From Mucor racemosus (Eukaryota; Mucoromycota; Mucoromycetes; Mucorales; Mucoraceae): a stretch of DNA of 64,000 bases. This document shows, piece by piece, positions 36,365 to 47,833 of the stretch (position 1 is its first letter; each line of letters begins with the position of its first letter). The stretch lies in contig JAPEHQ010000011.1 of assembly GCA_027405735.1 (NCBI GenBank), forward strand, positions 992,001 through 1,056,000, read 5' to 3'. Both the position numbers and the translations under genes were made by a program. Under the pieces are notes generated by a model. The model saw only the letters and a list, made by a program, of their open reading frames with translations, did no database searches and was not told where the DNA came from.

Positions 36365-39300
36365 ATGTATTTTATTATAATATGTATTTTGTTATCGTTA
36401 TTTACTCAAGTCAAAGGTAGGTTAATAAATTATTGCCAAGCTTATTGTACTCCAATTAACAAATAATAAAAAGGCATGTCAACTCGCCCTTCAAGGTTAT
36501 CCAAGATTGAAACTATTGATAATCCAGTTATAACATTCAAATATGATGGTTTCCATGGCAACAAGAGAGATCTCCATAACAACAATCGAAATATACAGTA
36601 TCATGATCAATTCGATTTAGAATTTACCGCATTTGATAAATCAATTTCACTTTCACTTTCCCCTAATGTCGATTTATTTCACCCAGATGCTCAATTAACT
36701 GTATTCAATACAGATGGATCTCCAAATACAATTGAAAAAGTAATTCCTCATGAATATTTAATATTTAAAGGATATACAAACAACAAAGAACATCAATGGG
36801 CTAGAATACTAATTAGAAAAGATTTAGAGTAAACGAAGGTTTTTTAAGGAGAAATGAAACAATAAATTAACGTTTCTTTTGTAGACACACTTCACCCATA
36901 TTTGAAGGCGCATTTACAGTCGATTCAGATATATACCATATAAAAACAACTCCAAATTATCATTTAACTAAACGAAGTGATGATCCTATTTCTGTAAACC
37001 ATCATTCAAAAATGATTATTTATAGAGATTCCGATCAATTTATGGTAGAAGAACAAGAAGAAGAGTCTGGGTTATTGGAAAAAAGACACAAAAAGAAAGA
37101 CGATGTAATGTGTGCGATGGAAGAGTTAGCTTACAATAGACGTATGACTGGATCACATGCTGCTCCTACTTCAACAAATACTAGTACCAGCACTGGCAGT
37201 AATCCTTTTGCGAATTTATGGGAGAAACGAGATATTGATGTATTTTCTGCTGCTGCTGTTTCATCCTCCTCTTCCTCTTCTGCAGTTACACAAGGATGTC
37301 CTACAGCTCGAAAGAGTAAGTATTCCTATAAATAAAATGTCAGTATAAAGCTAACCATTCTGCCGTTTTAGTTGCTTATATGGGTGCAGCCGCTGATTGC
37401 TCATACGTTTTATCTTATGGAAGCGTTCGTTACGCTAAACTACAGATGATCAATGATTGGAATGTTGCTACTGCTGTCTATGAAAAGACATTTAATGTGT
37501 CACTGGGATTGATCTATTTACAAATTTCTGTACCTGAATGCCCCTCAAAGCCAAAATCAAATATTGCTTGGAATCAAGCATGCTCAAATTATTATACAAT
37601 AAATGACCGTCTAAGTGATTTTAGTTTATGGAGAGGTAAAAAAGGAGATGATGGTGCTGCTTTATGGCATTTGATGACAAAATGCGCGTAAGTTTTTATA
37701 TTAGGATCATCATATTCAGAGAATTAACGTTCCAAATGCATGAAAAATAGCACGGGTGTCAAAGTGGGTATTGCTTGGTTGAGTCAATTATGTGAAACAC
37801 AGGTTTCGCAACAAATTGAAGATGATGGCTCTTATGAATGGGTTTCAGGAACAGGTGTATCTTCAATTACTAGAGATGAATGGAAAGTAGTAGCTCATGA
37901 AGTGGGCCATGGATTTGGTAATTTTATTAGTCAATTTTATACAAATTTGAATTTTATATTGACATGATAATAGGGGCTATTCATGATTGTACTTCGCGAA
38001 TGTGTCCTTGTAAAGGAGAATGTGATTGTTGTCCCCTCAGTGATACAGTTTGCAGCGCAGGAGATACTTATTTAATGAATCCTACTAGCAATGTATCTAC
38101 AAATGATTTTAGTCCGTGCTCTGTTTCTGATATTTGCAATACATTTCCAAATATTGGGTATTGCTTGAAATGTAAGTTTTTTTTTCTTTACTATGTTACA
38201 TTTGGTAAAATGCTTAGCATTTAATATTCTATATAGCACCTGATTTGAGAACGGGTGGTACATTTTCACTTTGTGGTAATGGTATTTTAGAACCTGGGGA
38301 AGAATGTGATTCAGGACTCACAGATAGCGATTGTTGTTATGCAAGAACATGTAAATTAAAGCCGAATGCCATTTGCGAGTAAGTCTTTAATTGTTCTATC
38401 AGTAGCTTGATATTAACATTTAGAAATCCCGCAGTGATTACAGCAATCAATGTTGTTTAAATTGTACAATAGCACCAAAAGAAACAATTTGTAGACCTGC
38501 AGTGTCTGAATGCGATACAACAGAATACTGTACTGGAGAGTCAAGCCAATGCCCTGTTGATTTATTTGATGCAGATGGATCTGATTGTGCCAATGGCACT
38601 ATGAAATGTGCTTCTGGTATCTGTACTTCTAGAGATCAACAATGCATGGCTCGTGGATTACGTCAAAATATCAGTGAACAATGCTCATTTCAAAAGGATT
38701 CGTGTCTTATCAGTTGTACAGATCCAAAAGATTCAAGGAATTGTTTGATGTTGAGTGGCATGTTTTTGGATGGAACTGAATGTGGATTAGCAGGATTTTG
38801 CCAAAAAGGAACATGTGTTGGCACTGGAGCATGTAAGTTTTTATATATGTATAATTTAGTTCCTTTTTCTAAATATTAAAATGACCACAGTAAACACTCT
38901 TAAAGCCTGGACAGCACAGAATATGGCCATTGCTATTCCAGTTTATATATTTGGTAGTATTGGTGTATTGTTAATTCTTGGTTGGATTATTTGGTACATT
39001 CGAAGAAGATATAAACGCAAGATTTTATTATCTGAAAAGGATAAAGACTCTCGACCTAATTCAATAATTAGCTATCCACCATTAGCAGCATCAAAATCGC
39101 CTACTACTGCGAATGCTGCTGTTGTTCCAAACCACACAATAAAAAGAGAATCTCAAATTGTACCATTCCCAATCAATTCTATACCCTCTTCTCTTTTACA
39201 ACAACATCAGTCTCATAATACCATCAATGCAACAACGGCAGAAATCGAGCTTGAAAATCTATCGATTCCAACTAATAATAGTAATAATTTAAACGATCTT

Positions 39301-39456
39301 GTAAATACACCCAATAATAACAACAACAACAATATTGTTCAAGCCTCTTCAAGAAGAAATACTTTATTTTTACCGTCAACCAACAATACAAATTCAAATG
39401 ATCATCGATCTAGCATTGTTGGAACTCATAGAAGAGGGAAATCAAATATAGACTAA
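36365..39456 (+). CDS. ADAM-type transmembrane metalloprotease with disintegrin domain
   Basis: Zinc endopeptidase of the adamalysin family, predicted to sit in the secretory pathway or plasma membrane. Nine exons keep frame: 36365-36416, 36474-36828, 36885-37315, 37372-37687, 37751-37917, 37974-38171, 38237-38378, 38435-38832, 38891-39456, giving 874 aa. Exon 1 encodes only a signal peptide (MYFIIICILLSLFTQVK). A long prodomain follows, with Lys-Arg sites (EKRHKKK, WEKRD) suited to Kex2/furin cleavage. The catalytic motif is HEVGHGFGAIHD (His434, Glu435, His438, His444), rebuilt across an intron, with the Met-turn YLMNP. The disintegrin domain starts CGNGILEPGEECDSG and is cysteine-dense through CTGESSQC. 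A Cys-rich region, one transmembrane helix (YIFGSIGVLLILGWIIWYI) and an Asn/Ser-rich tail end the protein. S. pombe Mde10 is a fungal relative. XPO7 is divergent, 2.15 kb away. Confidence 0.94.
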
Positions 39457-39936
39457 ATAAATATAAATGCTATATGTATAAATTTAAACTTAAAATTGTT
39501 TGATTAACCTATGCCTTGTTTATTCAGCTTGATGAAGTAGCATTGTTATAACAATATGTCCTAAATCACCAAATAAGTGTCACAAAATCATGTACATACA
39601 TTTTTCAAAAATCAAATTTAAAATTGTCTAGATTCAATTTGTGTTGCTTAAAAAAATATATGATTGTATTTCAAATGCCAAAGTTTATTGTGATATACTT
39701 TTTGGGTTTGTGTTTGCTTCCATTAGTACGTAAAAACTTTCTAAAGTGGAGATAAGATTGTTAAACCTAATGTCGGGGGCAGAATTTTAACAAGGAAAAT
39801 GAGAGCTTACCTAAACTTTCATAAGCAGTTTTCTTTACAATCTTGTTTTTTCAAACATGGTAAAATTCTCTTCAGATACATTGATTTCAGGTATAAAACT
39901 ATTGCAACTCTAATACTCCAATTATTATTAAAATAT
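39457..39936. other. Intergenic between ADAM and coiled-coil genes
   Basis: 480 bp. The reading frame of the next gene is open upstream to about 39799, so a longer first exon there cannot be excluded. Confidence 0.4.
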
Positions 39937-40464
39937 ATGAATAAAGGCGCGTGTGAGCTAGATGATCTTATATTTAAAAATGGCCAGGAAGCTCTTCACC
40001 AAGAACTTGAATCATTTGTACAAGAATTCGAGGCAAGTATTTCCACACTATTCGTAACTTGTGATAAAACCTAACCAAAAATGATCAATAATTAGACAAA
40101 ACAACAACTAATCACTGCAGATTCACTAGCAAAAACCTATGTAAACATCACAACTTGCGATTCAAAACTGAAATCAGCAGTAGCCACCAAAACAGATTTG
40201 TCCAGTACACAAGAAGAATTAACTAAAACTCAAAAAACGCTGAGCGCATTACTAGATGCAGTGAAAGAGACACAAAATAAGCACATTAATATACCCTTTG
40301 AATTAGAAAAACAAACATATTTGAAACAACAGCAGGAAAGAAAGAAGAGATTGGAATTGGAGATACGACGAGAGTCTGATATTTTGGATGAAAATTATGC
40401 TAAAAAAACTAGAGAGTCGATCTATAGAAACCTTGTTGGTTCTCAAAATTGGTTCAAGTCATGA
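39937..40464 (+). CDS. Small coiled-coil protein, possibly BLOC-1 subunit 5 (Muted)-like
   Basis: Two exons, 39937-40032 and 40096-40464, give 154 aa. The intron uses a GC donor (GAG|GCAAGT) and a TTAG acceptor. The N-terminal QELESFVQEFE resembles the FVKEFE segment of BLOC1S5, and the rest is nearly all heptad-like helix with Lys/Glu/Gln runs (KQQQERKKRLELEIRRE), as in that subunit of the endosomal BLOC-1 complex. Length is close to the family (about 187 aa). Similarity is weak and coiled coils mislead, so the family name is tentative; that it is a real gene is better supported, because the frame is clean and the splice restores it. The start could be further upstream. Confidence 0.5.
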
Positions 40465-40608
40465 TGTAAATACATTTGAAATAAAGGCGGCCTGAACTAT
40501 CAAAGTTACACTTCGTTATCTTTAATTATATTGTTTATAATGAAGTTAATCAATAAAAAAAATATACTGTAAATTTGAACTTGTTTGGTTTTGTTACACT
40601 CTATAATT

Positions 40609-40700
40609 GCCGTCTCGTTTTGACGGGATGCTGTCGAACCCAGCTTACGCTAGTAAATTTGGCTGGCAAAACCCGGCTAGACACCAATGCTGTAGCTTTG
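40609..40700 (+). pseudogene. Possible degenerate 5S rRNA-like sequence
   Basis: The stretch from CTAGTAAATTTGGCTGG to ACCAATGCTGTAGCTTT aligns gaplessly with the 3' half of fungal 5S rRNA (TTAGTACTTGGATGGG ... GGTGCTGTAGGCTT) at about two thirds identity, including the internal control box C region. The 5' half is barely recognisable. Could be chance or a 5S-derived SINE. Confidence 0.2.
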
Positions 40701-40744
40701 ATCCTGTAATACCTTCGGAGCAAGTTACTCTCCATAAGTTAGAG

Positions 40745-40792
40745 TATACAGTCGTGATTCGATTTAGTACTAAATCGAATCACGACTGTATA
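40745..40792. repeat. 48-bp perfect palindrome of mariner-like terminal repeats
   Basis: Perfect self-complementarity about 40768/40769. Each half is CAGTCGTGATTCGATTTAGT, the same sequence as the terminal repeats of the MITE at 43242-43720, and the unit is bordered by TATA on both sides. It looks like two terminal repeats joined with the interior lost. Confidence 0.95.
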
Positions 40793-40799
40793 TATTATC

Positions 40800-41350
40800 T
40801 CCCTCCCAAAAAAAATATCTATTATTATTGAAGTGAACTAAGCTAGATTCCCATCATAAAATACCTAAATTAAATGTCATCTCATTTGAAACCATACTAT
40901 CAAAGATAAGACTATATAGTAAATAGACAATTGCATAAAGATAGCAAGGGTATAATATTCAAATAAGAGATGCTAAAATACTAAAGTAACGTGGGATATC
41001 CTAATAAATAAAAGATACAAAAAGTACATGCTTATCAAGTAGAACAAGTAAGGGCTGTTCTGAAAGCATGATTGACAAACTATATTTAAAACACCGTTCT
41101 TGATCCACCAAATCAATAACCAAACAACCCAACATTTATACTCAAAATTAATGGAATCGTTGACAATTGCAATGCAATTGCAAGATAGTAAATAATCACC
41201 AAATAATATAAATAGAGACGTAGAATAACTATTTTATTGCACATTATCCATATTTTAATAAAGAAGGATTTTAACAGTATTCTTTATCGCTTTTTTACAC
41301 CCATATTTTACTGCAATTATACTGTATAAAAGGAAAATCAGGAATAGCCC
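40800..41350. other. Intergenic, nothing recognised
   Basis: AT-rich, no supported feature. Confidence 0.5.
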
Positions 41351-41356
41351 AGGGAG

Positions 41357-41420
41357 CATTCATCACATTTTTTGACTTCGTTTCGTCATATCTTGATTTT
41401 TGTATTTTCAAACGCGAATA
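41357..41420 (+). repeat. About 60-bp repeat, copy 1 (pair at 43772-43835)
   Basis: ATCACATTTTTTGACTTCG ... GATTTTTGTATTTTCAAACGC occurs at both places with a few differences. The two lie just outside the block holding MITE-D copy 2, family A5 and the mariner-like MITE. Confidence 0.8.
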
Positions 41421-41690
41421 CCGTTCGCAAAATCACCGAGCGCAAGCAGCTTCAGCAAGTATTTACCGAGTCTAAAATATTTGAAAGGTATTCAAGCAAG
41501 CCCGAGCCTAAGCAACGGCTCATCGAGCAACTGTATATCGAACACTTTCAGTTTTGAAAGCAAGCAACCAAGCATAAATTAAGCATTATTTAATTTTTCA
41601 AAAATTCAAGCAAGCAGATCCAAATGCAAGCGCAAGCATTGTATTATATATTTTCAGCATGATATTGGAAATGTTGGTTCAAAATCTTTA
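41414..41690 (-). mobile_element. MITE family D, copy 2, truncated
   Basis: Matches the reverse complement of the right part of 24049-24652 (CGCAAGCA, AGCAACGGCTCATCGAGCA, TTTTCAGCATGATATTGG blocks). It abuts family-A copy A5 directly, and MITE copy 1 also abuts a family-A copy. Confidence 0.7.
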
Positions 41691-41696
41691 TGTAAA

Positions 41697-43223
41697 GTAG
41701 GTTTCGGATGGCTCCCAATGTTTTTCGAATTTTTCGCCTAATATTGAGTCGAATTACGCCAAATCTTCGGAGACAATGTATCTTTCCTATATGGACCATT
41801 AATATCTCTCATGAAATAGAAATATTAATACCAGAATACAAGTGCATTGGCCAGACATTGACCAAAATTGACCTAGATTGACCTAAAATTGATTATTAAA
41901 CATTGAGTACCTAAATTGAGGCATTAATTTTTTGTATCCGCAAAATAGATCTAACTTTAAGCTACTCTGCAATTTTTTTTTCAGCAAAAAATATTGATTT
42001 TTCGTTGAGATAATCAAAATAAAAGTCCACATTACAACATAAGGTCTATGATAACTGAGTTCCAAAATGGATTTGTCGAATCGATCAAAAAATGATCAAA
42101 GAAACAAATTCGTTTAAATGCTCATGAACTGCAAAGTAAGTAGACATAGTGTATTAAATAGTTTTTGTACAGCTTTAAATTCTGCATCCATTGAAACAAA
42201 AGTCAGACAAATGTTTCACATTAAATTTTGCATAAAATAGAATTGAAATTTTGAAGGTTTTTTAACGATAAACAGCACTTTCTATAAGCATATTTGAAAT
42301 ATAAATAAAGGAAATAACCTGAAAAAAATTATCTGTCGATTGGGCTATTTCTAAACCTTTTAACTGCATTTTTGATAGAGAAAACGAGATTTTTGTCCAT
42401 TTTTTTTTTGAAATTCAGAATTTGGGATGAGGGTATACAGGGAAAAAATTGAAGTTAAAAACGAGGGTATCTCTTTGTACACATTTTTGAGGATATCTCC
42501 ACGAAAAATTAATAATTTGAAAAAAACTAAATTGGGTCCGATAGAGCTCAACGAGGTTGATGGCATGAATGTAAAAAAAAAATGCTGCTCAATTTAATGA
42601 ATATTTTGAAATCTACTACAAAAATGTCAAAAAAAAAAGAAAAAAAAATAAGTGTTCAGAATTTTTTTATACTTAAACATGTTATAGAGTACGTCAAAAC
42701 AAGTAAGTTCTGTTATTAAAAAGCGTTAGCATAACTTAATTTTTGTGGAGATATGCAGCCTCAAAGTTTTCAATCCTTTAACAGTGAAATACGCGTAAAA
42801 AATCTGAAACATTAGCATTGAAAAATTAATACCAACTACAAAAACTAGGATATTTTTGGATACTCATTTTCGGATTAAATCTGAACATCTCAGGTACATC
42901 AGCGTATATCGTTTTCCTGGTATTATTTAGTGAAAAAAAAAAGTAGAGCAGGGATGAAAAGTGGATCCAGTTTTCAAGGAAAAAGCAGTGGACTTTTTTA
43001 TGTGTTTTTGAGCCCTCTGTGAGACATAAAATAAACCTAGGAATAGACAACATAATGCAGTCAATTCATATCTATTTAACAATGTCTAAGGTATATTTTG
43101 AAAATTATTTAGTGTGAGGTTAGTTGTGGAAAAGAGAGTACGCTCTGTTTTTGAAGATTGAAAATTATACGAAAATTGAACTTTTTTTTTTAAATAATTC
43201 AATTTTTACTCAAGACACCTACA
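41697..43223 (-). repeat. Family A copy A5, longest copy
   Basis: 1527 bp in reverse orientation. Its ends read GTAGGTTTC and, inverted, GTAGGTGTC, a candidate 9-bp terminal inverted repeat flanked by AAA on both sides. If correct, these are the true family borders. No open frame is shared with other copies. Confidence 0.75.
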
Positions 43224-43241
43224 AAAAGAGCATCAAAATAC

Positions 43242-43720
43242 AGTTGTAATGTTGTGATTCGATTTAGTGGAATCGTTGGGAGGGAGAAAAGTGGGCACAA
43301 AATCGAATAAATCATTTTTCGTAATATTGGGTCAAGAAATGAGAATAAAAAGGCACTACTAGTTTATAGTATTAAATAACACTGCTAATAAAGGTTTTTC
43401 ACATTCGAGCAACTGAATTAAACAGAGAATAACAAGAAATTTAACAAAAAACTGAAGTAAATTAGGCGCGTGATTTGGTTATTCTTCATGTATATTTCTT
43501 CTAATTTCATGGCTACCAGATCAAGCTATTACCGACTAAATATAGTTTTATTCAATGGTATTTGTATTTTACTAATATAGAAACGAAATGGTCCACTATC
43601 TACTAAATCGATTCAGTGGATTTAGGCAGTAAAATTACGAAAAAAAAAACGGGAGATTTCAAAGTGTCCCTCAAATCGAAAATCCTTTATTTTTGAGTCC
43701 ATTAAATCGAATCATAGCTG
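43242..43720. mobile_element. Tc1/mariner-type MITE
   Basis: 479 bp flanked by TA dinucleotides (43240-43241 and 43721-43722). The terminal inverted repeats begin CAG and share GATTCGATTTARTGGA. The left one carries an extra 8-9 bases. Internal copies of GATTTAG/CTAAATC occur. No transposase is present. Confidence 0.75.
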
Positions 43721-43839
43721 TATATTAACCAAACTAATTTATTTGCCAAATAATCGACGATACCAAGGGTGGGTATCTATCACATTTTTTGACTTCGCTT
43801 CGCCAACATCCCGATTTTTGTATTTTCAAACGCAAAACA

Positions 43840-45256
43840 CTGTAAGTGTTTTATGTATAAAAAAGTACGAGATATTATGAAGCTATACCTCTTAAAGCAT
43901 ACATTCATGCAAATCTAGTTTTTGCTCTTTGTTTTAAACTATGCATGTCTAATGTAATGGAGTCAATTTATCCGAACGGAATAGTTTAACCATGAAATTT
44001 CTTTTGGTAGCAGATTAAAATATGAATTTGTTTGTTTGTTTTTTCCATATACTTGGTAAATTTAGCTAAAGTAAAAAAGGAGTAGTTCGTTCTGGGGCTC
44101 AGATTCCCTCTGTAAATACAGTATTTCCACTTGAAATCCGGATATTTCAGGAAAATATTTAGACGATTTCCAATTGAATTTTGGACATTTGTCGTTATAT
44201 ATTGAGACAGAGTAAAAAATGAAGTCTAGACAAAGCGAGGATGCAAATTCGTGAAAATTGAGAGTAATTTTTGAGCGAATAAAGTATTGTTTCTAGATGC
44301 TAGTTGTTTATGATAAATATTTAAATTAAGCTTATATCCAAAATAATCAAACTGAAAAAGTACAATATAATATTATTGACAGAGATAAAAAGACCACAAG
44401 AGACAACAATACTTCGCAACTATTTTCACTATTAACAAAATGAATAATCATTTCTTCCTAGTCCTAAATGATTCTTTGAATATTCAATAAAATATAGAGC
44501 ATGGCTTGTGCTTTCAAACATTCGTATCATGAATTAATGTAATTTATCGTTTTTCTTTGCATTATAAATGGAATGATGAAAAGAAAAAATTTTTAATCAT
44601 CTTTTCATTTATTTCTTTCTTTCCGTACGTTCTCGTTACATCCAAAATTTATCCTCATTACATCAAAACTTTACCTTCATCATTTCGCAATTTTATTCTC
44701 ATTTCATCCGAATTTAAAGTAGAAATACTGTAGTCAAGATTTATGCAGATCAAAACCTAAAATCCAACGTTACCATGGTAACGCCCTTCCAATTAAAATC
44801 ATGCGAATATAATGATATAAAACTTGTTTTACAAGCATAAATAGAAACAGTTGATTTACATGTGCAAATCTTAATAAACGACAGGCTTAAAATGTTTATT
44901 TTTTTAAAAAAAACTAAATGACTATGTGCATGAGTCAAATGACCTTTTCTAAAAATTATAGAACAATGGTAGACATTACTTTATCAACCATAGAAATCTC
45001 CTTTTCATCAAATATTATGATGCCAAACTGGTGCAAGTTGTTTTAAATATAATTTATCATGATTGTGTTTCTAGTTTGAATTGAAGCGGATAAATAGTAA
45101 TACTTTTTTGTTGATAAAATGTTGTATTGCTGCGCGTAATACATATTAGGGGCAATGATGTAAGGAGAGAAATTATGGCATTCATAAATCATGTACGTAT
45201 TTATATAAGGCGTTGATTGATTTGATGTGTCTTTTCTTTATACTATTACAATCAAC
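43840..45256. other. Intergenic upstream of the UDP-glycosyltransferase
   Basis: No gene supported. A short tract at 44630-44720 repeats TTACATC/CATTTCATCC phrases (three to four imperfect units). Confidence 0.5.
45202..45208 (+). promoter_or_regulatory. TATA box of the UDP-glycosyltransferase gene
   Basis: TATATAA about 50 bp upstream of the start codon, the only strong TATA near the gene. Confidence 0.5.
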
Positions 45257-47020
45257 ATGAAAATTGCAAGCACTATTCTCCTAATTTCATCGGCTCTTGC
45301 TTCCATTGCAGCTGTTGATGATTCAACTTCAATATTTGAAGTACTCGATAGCTTTAGAGAACCAAAAAACATTGCATTTTCTGCCCTGATGGGTGGTTCA
45401 TCCCACAATGTCTGGGTTCTTTCTATTTTAAATGAACTAGCTACCAATCGTGGTCATAAAGCATTCTTTGTTACAAGAGTAAGGAGTCTCATTTTTAATC
45501 ATTATAAGCATAAATATATAATGTTATAATCCAGGATGATCAAATGAAATTTGGTAAAAACTATCCATCTATTGAAGTAGTATCAGTTGGTCCCAAATAT
45601 AATTTCGGAGGGGAGCAAATAGATATTATGAAGAATATGCGCGAAAGACCACCTATTGAATCCTTTATAAAGATGATCAACTCTACAGGTAGTGAGTTTG
45701 AGACAGGTAATATAGAAAAGGATCCACCATAAACTATGGCCAACTTTATTCCTCATAGATTACCTTGGCCTGGTTGAAAACTTCAAGGCAAAAGAAGTTG
45801 ATCTAGCCGTTTGCGATCATTTCAATTCACCATGTTTTGAAGCGGCTACCACGCTAAAAATTCCATTTATCGTTACTTCATCTAGGGCTTTGAGTCCTGA
45901 TGCAGGAGCTCCATACATCAATAATGCAATAGTAAATATGGAAGAACCCACTACACTTAACCTTTCTTTATGGCAACGCTTTGACAACATGTTTATCAAA
46001 CCAACACAGTTTATGTACCAGTTACGCCATTTTATTAAAAAGAAGAATGTATTATATAAATCTTTAGGCATTGCAGATCCTGTATATGCACCTGAAATGC
46101 GATGGAAAGACTCGCTTAAAATCTGCAATACGGCATTTGGCTTTGATATGGCTAGACCTTTGGGTCCTTTGGTAGAATTTGTAGGACCAATTGTTACATC
46201 TTTTGCCCCTTCATTAACATCTGAATTGGACCAGTACTTCAAAACACACAAAAAAGTAGCTTACATTGCCTTTGGTCAGCATGCTATTCCTTTCACACAC
46301 GACGTAGAACTCTTGATGACAGGTTTATTGGAAGCTTATGAAACACAAGAATTGGATGGTATAATTTGGGCTACTCGAGGATTAGAAGACATATTCCCTG
46401 ATCAATTGACTACACAATCAAACACAACTTATAACGTTCAATCTTTCTTTGAAAACAATAATAAGAAGGATATCAAGTTTATCAACTGGGCTCCTCAAAT
46501 AGCAATTCTTAATCATCCATCAACCAGCCTTTTCATTACTCATGGTGGTTCGGGATCTCTTTATGAGTCATTAAATGCAGGTGTTCGTGTTGTAGTGCTC
46601 CCATTCTTTGGAGATCAACCTGGTTCTGCTCAAATAGCTCAACGCAATGGCGTTGGTCTAAAATTGGATTATAAAGTATCCCAACAAAAGGCTACCGAGA
46701 TTATTAAAACAGTAGCAAGAGATGACGGTAATTACTTTCAGACCAATGCAAATAGATTCAAGGCTATCGTGCAATTGAATAGCAAGTTTGGTATCATCAG
46801 GGCTGCTAATCTTATTGAAGAGGTTTTGTTCACTCATCAAAACGGTCAATTATTGCATCGTCGTGATGTAAAGAGAGACATGTCATTTGTAAAAGCAAAT
46901 AATTTGGACTTGTACGCAATTATAGCTACCGTTGTCCTTGCAAGTCTGTTTATGTTGGTCCAGTTAGTCAGAAAGACATTTAAGAGCTATCGTTTGAATC
47001 AGAAACTTAAAACAAACTAA
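45257..47020 (+). CDS. ER-type UDP-glycosyltransferase (GT1 family)
   Basis: Transfers a sugar from a UDP-sugar to a small lipophilic acceptor; predicted type I membrane enzyme with a lumenal catalytic domain. Exons 45257-45478, 45535-45706 and 45759-47020 give 551 aa. It starts with a signal peptide (MKIASTILLISSALASIA). His50 in MGGSSHNVW matches the catalytic base of UGTs, and VDLAVCDHFN fits the partner region. The donor-binding UGT signature spans about 373-431: FINWAPQIAILNHPSTSLFI, then HGGSGSLYESL, then PFFGDQPGSAQ. A transmembrane helix (IIATVVLASLFMLVQLV) precedes a basic tail ending KLKTN, a classic KxKxx ER-retrieval signal. This layout is that of animal UGTs rather than of sterol glucosyltransferases. 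Acceptor unknown. An AATAAA-like signal follows the stop. Confidence 0.93.
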
Positions 47021-47833
47021 ATATCAAGTAATTAACTAATAAAATGATAGTTTTAGTCCTAAAACCAAATAAATCTTACTGTTTGAGCCTTCGTTACTAC
47101 TGAAAAAATTTTATCATTATAGTAATTAAATATTTTTTAGTCTTTCATGGAATAAGAAGCACTCCAAATGTGCATGATTCGATTAAGATATAGAAAATGC
47201 TGTTGAATCGTCTGATTGTATAACAAAACATCTGAATTTTAATACTTTTTATGCTTGAAACAATATTTTTTGTCCGCCTTCCAAATCCTTACGATTGGTC
47301 GTCGAAAAATTCGGATTTTCGAAAATGTTTGATTTTTCGACGAAAAATGCAGCTATAGCAGCGATTAAAAGCTCGGTCTATAGCTTAAAAAATTCTACAT
47401 TATTTAAATGCATTTTATTTTAAATTTTATTACAAAAATTAAAAGTTTTGTGAGAAAAACGTATTTTCAGTTTTTCGAGAAGATCTCAAGATTTTTTCAG
47501 ATACATTTGCATGAAAGTTACATAGTTAAATTAAGCGCTAAAATTTGTATATGTGAGATATTAAACAAATTCTACTTTATATCAGTTTTGTAAAGAAAAT
47601 TGCAAAAAACAAAAAATCAATGTCAAATCGAAAAAAATCTGGGGCAGATTTCAGTAACGGTTTTCAAATCCCGCCGAAAATCATGCAGTATTGGGAAAAG
47701 TAAATGAATCAAGTATAATATTGCACATTTTATTTAATTGAATGAATTTAAATTAAATTAAAAAATCGTGATTTGTATTATTTGATATTAATTATTGTTT
47801 TTTTTTAACTTTGATATGTACAAAATGCATCAA
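47021..47833. other. Convergent intergenic region, distant family-A-like sequence
   Basis: Lies between two convergent stop codons. 47270-47530 has wording like family A (CGACGAAAAATGCAGCTA, GAGAAGATCTCAAG) but no extended alignment, so it is at most a distant relative. Confidence 0.4.
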
